Shown piece after piece: positions 58,950 through 64,000 of a stretch of DNA of 64,000 nucleotides; positions within the stretch are counted from its first letter, which is position 1, and each line of letters begins with the position of its first letter. Position numbers and translations under genes: made by a program. The notes beneath the pieces were generated by a model that was given only the letters and a program-made list of their open reading frames with translations, was not told where the DNA came from and ran no database searches. This DNA is from Wyeomyia smithii (Eukaryota > Arthropoda > Insecta > Diptera > Culicidae): NCBI RefSeq assembly GCF_029784165.1, contig NC_073696.1, positions 26,976,358 to 27,040,357 of the forward strand, read 5' to 3'.

Positions 58950-59759
58950 CAGTCATACCTCGATATAAGGCAACCTCGAAATAACGTAACTCGATATAAC
59001 GTAACTTTTACCTCGATATAACGTAACTTTTTCAAATGTATTGAAATCGAAAATAAATGATACAGTCACTGTTTTTGGGCTACAAATTGCTTCAAAAAAA
59101 TGTTTGTAGTAAGCTTTGAAACCAATGAAACCGATACGAAAATTGTCTATAATGGGCATAAGGAAGATTTAAAAATACTAATAGGTGATGGGAAATAGGT
59201 TTTCACGCATCCTTCAGCAACAATTCACAGTCTTGCATCAGTTAAAAAATTTTTTTTTGCTTGTTGAAATTTTCTCTAAATGGGGGTAAGCAAGGTGTAA
59301 AATACTAATAGGTGATAGAAAAAAAGGTTTTCTCGCATCTATGAGTAACCAACAGTCTTGCATCAATTGAAAACTTTTTTTTGCTTCTTGAAAATTGTCC
59401 TAAATGGGCATAGGTTTTCGCGCATCTGTGAGTAACCAACAGTCTTGCATCAATTGAAATTTTTTTTTTGCTTGTTGAAAATTGTCCTAAATGGGCATAA
59501 GAATGGTTTAAAAATACTGATAGGTGATGGGAAATAGGTTTTCACGCATCTTTGAGTGACCTCTTGTATCAATTAAAAAAAATTTGTTTACTCCTGAAAA
59601 TATTTCAAAACGTGCATAAGAAAGGTTCGAAAATACTGATAGGTTATGGAAAATTGGTTTTCGCGCATCTTTAAGTTACTATTAACATTCTTGCATAAAC
59701 TAAAAAAAAAAAATCGCTTCGATATAACGTAACGAAAATAAAATATCGAGGTATGACTG
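58950..59759. mobile_element. TA-flanked CAGTCATACCTCGATATA element, copy 2
   Basis: Termini CAGTCATACCTCGATATA and inverse at 59759; TA at 58948-58949 and 59760-59761. The interior is four to five tandem ~100-130-bp units with AAATGGGCATAAG and ATAGGTTTTC-CGCATC. Nested in the fold-back element. Confidence 0.88.
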
Positions 59760-60021
59760 TATCTTGCCATTTTACATGGTATTTTTTCCAATTCAACATT
59801 GCCACCCTAACGACAATGACATAACAAATATTATATTTGCAGGAATTTTTCTATTGGTATTCAGTGAAAAGTGTTTTTTTTTTCATTTCATACTTATTTT
59901 ACACAATATTATGAACCACCCTATGGTAAATAAATGAACCACTCTAATGAAACATAATGTATTCGATGCAAGTATGCATTATGTAGGCTATTTGGAGAGA
60001 CTAGCGATCAATTACATTAAA

Positions 60022-60042
60022 CCCCCCCCCCCCCCCCCCCCC
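60022..60042. repeat. Poly-C run of 21
   Basis: 21 consecutive C at the junction where the right arm of the fold-back element lacks material present in the left arm. Confidence 0.95.
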
Positions 60043-60225
60043 GAAAATCTAGGTTTTCAAAAAGGCCAAACTTCAATCGCTTTGCGCCACCCCATTTTAA
60101 GTCCGATTGAGCTGAAATTTGGCACAGGGTGTTTTTTCGAGTAGGTGAACATTTTGTATAGGGTTTCTTTTTGAAATTTTCTGGTCACTTTTTTTTCATA
60201 CGATGATTGGCACCCTAGTCTACAG

Positions 60226-62039
60226 CGACAAAAACGAAGAAGAGAAAAAATCTACCGAGAACATAATTTTCCCTTCCTCTACGCGAACGCAGTTTGCTTC
60301 GATTGAACAAAATAATGGCAGAACAGCAATATCTGTTATTACCATTTACCAATTATTACCAATTATTTGAGCTAACCCTGCAATTCTACAGTGCTGCTGA
60401 AGAGAAATCAAAGCAGTTCACAGAGGGGATACTCCGTTCAGGTATTCACTGCAATCTTCAAATGAGTGATACTTTCCTCTAAACATGTAGATCAAGTTAT
60501 TCTTTCATGGAATGCCTGTGGAAAAACGAAAAACCCCTGCATAATTGCAAAATGATGCCAAGTAGCTCTGGTTGCAACCCACGTTTGACGCACCCATAAT
60601 TACCATTGGCCGTAAAAAGCTCGGTACGATCAGCTGGAACCGAAACAAAAATAAACAAATGCAACAAATGTTACGGTATTCCGATCGAAGCTAATCGGGT
60701 GAAACGACCCTCGCATTGCTGGCTGACCCGCTTTTGGCCATTTGATGCGCATCATGCGAACCTTTGCTCGCTTGCACCTCTCTCGTCTTGTCCGTTTTGA
60801 ATCCAGGCGCGTTGTGAGTGGTTGCCAAATTTGCGCATCCCAATGGACAATTGAGAATAATGCTACAGCGCCGTCATGGTCCGATATTTGGCGGTTGGAA
60901 GAAAGTCCCCAGTGGAATGGTCCCTCAATTGATGACGGTCGCACTTCGTCTCTGGTTGAGGCAGGTTTGTGCTGAATGAAGAATATTCGTGGAACTCACA
61001 TAAGAAATCGTCTATGAATAGTTCAGTTTCGTATGTGCTAAATTTTATTTAAGAAAAATAAAAACGATGCCCCTACCCCGAAGCAGTCGGGGCGTAAACT
61101 TCATTTTTTGTTGTTGCAACATTGGAAATTTGCTGCTGCAAATGGGTATAGGTTAAGTAGGACATGGTTACTTTGTTCGTACGAGCTGAACGAAAAACTG
61201 TGAAAGCGTTTGCGGCGAAGAGTTTTGTGAGAAGCTCTTGTCTCAAAAAACTGTTGCTATAGAGTCTTGTAAAATGCTGGAATTTCTGTTTGTAGAGAAA
61301 ACAAGAAAGGTCAATGATTAGCATAAATTGAATGGTTGGGGATTTATTTATTATATTTTACCCAAGCTCACTAAAGTCAAACAACTTACTCTGGTTTGAC
61401 CAGTTCTGAAGCCACATAACGAAATATGAAGCAATTTTACACTTGCTTTCTGTGCTCGCGTTTTCACCTTTCGACTTCTTATGCATGGCAAGTGGAAATG
61501 TCGGCACGATGCGTCAGCCTCCAGAATGTAATTATTACGGTTTAAATCGTTCTTCTAACAGTCTCAAGAATAACAACCAGTTCTTCGCTGGAGCGGCCGG
61601 TTTTATGCCTTACCGCGACCGACTGACGGTGGGAAGGCTCAACCCGACATATTCCGTTCTGCTATGCATGACGATGCTGCGAAATGACGCTAGTCGGTAG
61701 CAGCATCTAGATTGCATAATTAACTTATTCTTAGAGCGTGGGAAAGCGGCATCAGAAACAAAACGGCAGACGAGAACCGTATTCATGTAAATTTATAATT
61801 ATCGGTGGTATTCTAGTGTGGTTTTATAATTTGTTGAATCTGTGAGCTGACATACATAATTCACATCAAAAACGAAATAAAATTAAGCAAGCTAGTGTTG
61901 CGACAGAACTGTCAAACTCAGTTAACAACCAGTACATGCACAGGATTCAAACATCTGGAGTGAAATAGCACAATATCTTGAGTATCCTATTTCTGAAGTT
62001 TTGAAATTTGTCCTTTTTCAAAAGCTTATAAGTCAAGTT
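60226..62039. other. Non-coding, low-repeat region
   Basis: Balanced composition in 60.6-60.95 and 61.5-61.7 kb; no domain-bearing frame, no splice chain. Confidence 0.35.
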
Positions 62040-62099
62040 TAAAACGAATTGTCTTCATTCTTGTGGCATTTGATTAGAAATATATCTATCCATCTGACC

Positions 62100-62180
62100 G
62101 AATGTAGAAAGTTTCAATACGATCATGCGAACTATTGTACTATTGAAAATTGCCAAGCCTTGTTGAAAAGCACATTCGCT
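62100..62180 (+). repeat. Fragment of the promoter-like repeat
   Basis: GCGAACTATTGTACTATTGA and CCAAGCCTTGTTGAAA match the upstream part of the unit at 12.3 kb. Confidence 0.5.
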
Positions 62181-62339
62181 GGTTGCTCCTCCGGTACTCG
62201 CGCCACGTGGGCAGCCTACTGTAATCTGCCTTATTTTAGCAGTTAAATGATATCCGCATGTTGGTATGCTTGCTAACGCCTGCACCACACAATTCATTCT
62301 CCATTTTTCCGCTAATTATTGAACGCACACGGGTAAAAA

Positions 62340-63115
62340 TAAAAGCTCGAAAATGGGCAAAATGACTCATGATTCCATGATTTGGATGTATTTTCATGGT
62401 ATGAATATACACCATGAGTAAAGACTCATGAAATCATGAGCCAATTGTTCGTAACGCACTCCGTGCGTTACTGTTTCGCTGACATCATGAGCAATTTCGA
62501 TTGAAACCATGATTTATGGGTCATGAAATTTGACTCATTTGACTCATGAAATCGGGCGTTCAATTTATGAAATCTCCCTTTGACTCATGAAACCATGATT
62601 GTGATTTATGAAATCATGAAATGCGAGTCATAAAATATAGCATTTGGCTCCGGGAATCGAGTGTTTGATTTATGAATTTTTGCTTTGGCTTATTCTAACC
62701 CATGAAATTATGAGCTGAACTCGTGAAATCATGAGTCACGAGTCATGCAATTAAGCATTTGACTCCAGGAATCGGATGTTCGATTTATGAATTTTTGCTT
62801 TGGCTACTGGAACCATGATTTTGATTTATGAAATCATGAGTTGCGAGTCGGGACATATTGCATTTGACTCCAGGAATCGGGTGTCCGATTTATGAATTCT
62901 TGCTTTGGCTACAGGAACCATGATTTTGATTTATGAAATCATGAGTTGCGAGTCGGGACATATAGCATTTGACTAATGAAATCGGGTGTTCGATTTATAA
63001 AACCTTGCTTTGATTTAGGAAACCATGAATTGATCTCATGATTGATTGGGCTAGTTTCATGAAATCATGATTTGTGCGATCCGATTCACGAAATTGCCCA
63101 ATCCGCACGAGAGTC
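62340..63115. repeat. ~105-bp satellite with CATGATTTCATGA palindromes
   Basis: The marker CATTTGACTCC or its variants starts at about 62536, 62641, 62756, 62861 and 62966 (spacing 105, 115, 105, 105). Units contain self-complementary ATGAAATCATGA and CGATTTATGAATTTTTGCTT. The boundary zones are more decayed but still rich in ATCATGA. Confidence 0.88.
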
Positions 63116-64000
63116 ACAAATAAAATAAGACTTTTTTCTTACAATTGTCCCCCCAATGTTTAAAAAATAATATGGAAATAGTTTTTGTACGCGAGTAACC
63201 ATTACTTTTTATAGAAAAACTTGTGTTAGTTTTCTTACAAAAGACACTAGCGCTATGATTATAAAACAAATTTTTCTTTTATTTTGTCTCTGTGATAATT
63301 GAACTAAAATTTATTTATTCTTCTCTGAAGGGTCACAGGCGAAATTATTCCACTTGTGAAACGAAATTATTTTTCCATTAAGTAGTCACAGTGATAATTT
63401 GAAGTACAAATGGTATGTTGTCTTAGAATAGTCACTAAGTCATTAAAAGGTACATTTAAATTTTACTGATAACTTCATGGTGACCTTCATAGGAATAGTT
63501 TCCCCTCCTAGTCACTGTGACTTCTGTGAGAGAATATTTGTCAAAAGTTTTGTTCAATAGAATTTGATGCCTTTTGAAAAAAACTTATATGTTACTAACA
63601 TTGTCGCAGTGATTTTGGTAATGATCTCTTCTAGTTTAAATAAATATCAAAAAAAGTGAACATCGGGCTTCAATCAACAAATGTTACTTTTTAGTCACCG
63701 TGACTTTTGTAAAGAATATGTCAAATGTTGTTATGAATATGTGATCTTTTCAAAAATTTCGCGGAATTTTAGTAACTATCCTTTTTAATCAAGTAGCTTC
63801 GAAAAGATAAGTTGAAATTAATAAGGTCACATATTTCTTGAAACTAACGTTCGATTAGTCTCAAAAGAGTCCCCGTATTAATTGATGTTTATTGAAGAAT
63901 AAAGAAATGATCCATAACCGTTATTAAGAGGAATGCATCTTTTTTACGAAAGTCGCCAAGAATTGGTGACGAGCACCTAAAGTTTGTTGGCTCACTAAAA
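63116..64000. other. AT-rich non-coding end of window
   Basis: A loosely repeated block (AGTCACTGTGACTTCTGTGA at 63511 and AGTCACCGTGACTTTTGTAA at 63693) recurs about 180 bp apart. No gene seen. Confidence 0.35.

Larger units (their letters stand above)
57089..60217. mobile_element. 3.1-kb fold-back hAT-type element, interrupted
   Basis: The left end is TAGAGTGCCAGCC; the right end inverted is TAGGGTGCCAATC. GTCTACAG duplicated at 57081-57088 and 60218-60225. The arms are alignable over long stretches: 57115-57240 with 60175-60043, and 57420-57545 with about 60005-59860, including an inner AGAGTGGTTCATTCATT segment. The centre has AACTTTGCCGAAGAC motifs (57895, 58304) and the CAGTCATACC element (58950-59759). 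No transposase remains. Confidence 0.82.

Overview
This is an insect nuclear window, most likely from a mosquito of the culicine type. The basis is spliced animal genes with GT-AG introns, a tRNA-derived SINE flanked by target-site duplications, and dense P, hAT, Tc1/mariner/pogo, Copia, Penelope-like and non-LTR remnants. The genus cannot be fixed from sequence alone. Only three host genes can be supported; most of the rest is transposon-derived or simple/tandem repeat.

Layout. 1-2152 (+) is the 3' half of a Tango6/RTP1-family gene in three exons. It converges on a minus-strand type I membrane protein gene (2739-4202, 5' part not found) with a fibronectin type III domain followed by a ZP-N-like domain. 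4.2-25.9 kb is a repeat sea: a Copia remnant (5.95-7.56 kb), TA-flanked MITEs, an array of promoter-like repeats (11.1-14.7 kb), an hAT MITE (14.73-15.21 kb), an internally deleted P element (17.87-18.85 kb), a ~175-bp satellite (19.0-20.35 kb) interrupted by a tRNA-like cassette inside inverted repeats, and a SINE (24.48-24.68 kb). 25967-27964 (+) is an intronless HCN/CNG-like channel gene whose pore filter and S4 charges are lost while the cyclic-nucleotide-binding domain is preserved. 28.1-28.8 kb holds a Penelope GIY-YIG domain. 30.5-32.8 kb is a decayed P transposase body.

37453-41327 is the most interesting region: a gene of the DUF7869-like type with introns, a CxxC zinc motif and RNase H-like acidic motifs. 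It lies inside matching ~26-bp terminal inverted repeats with extra subterminal copies of the same motif, so it looks like the transposase of a DNA transposon. 42.98-46.69 kb is a nested stack: a mariner-type transposase start split by two MITEs, one of which itself contains a pogo-like element and another MITE. The right third (46.7-64 kb) is mostly non-coding, with a second copy of the hAT MITE, an ITmD37E-type transposase relic, a non-LTR fragment, an opposite-strand SINE, a 3.1-kb fold-back element with an 8-bp duplication, and a 105-bp satellite at 62.5-63.1 kb.

The host genes show no operon-like or functional linkage. The layout is that of gene islands in transposon-dense DNA, and many insertion events can be ordered from their target-site duplications. 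All family assignments come from reading motifs; no database search was possible.
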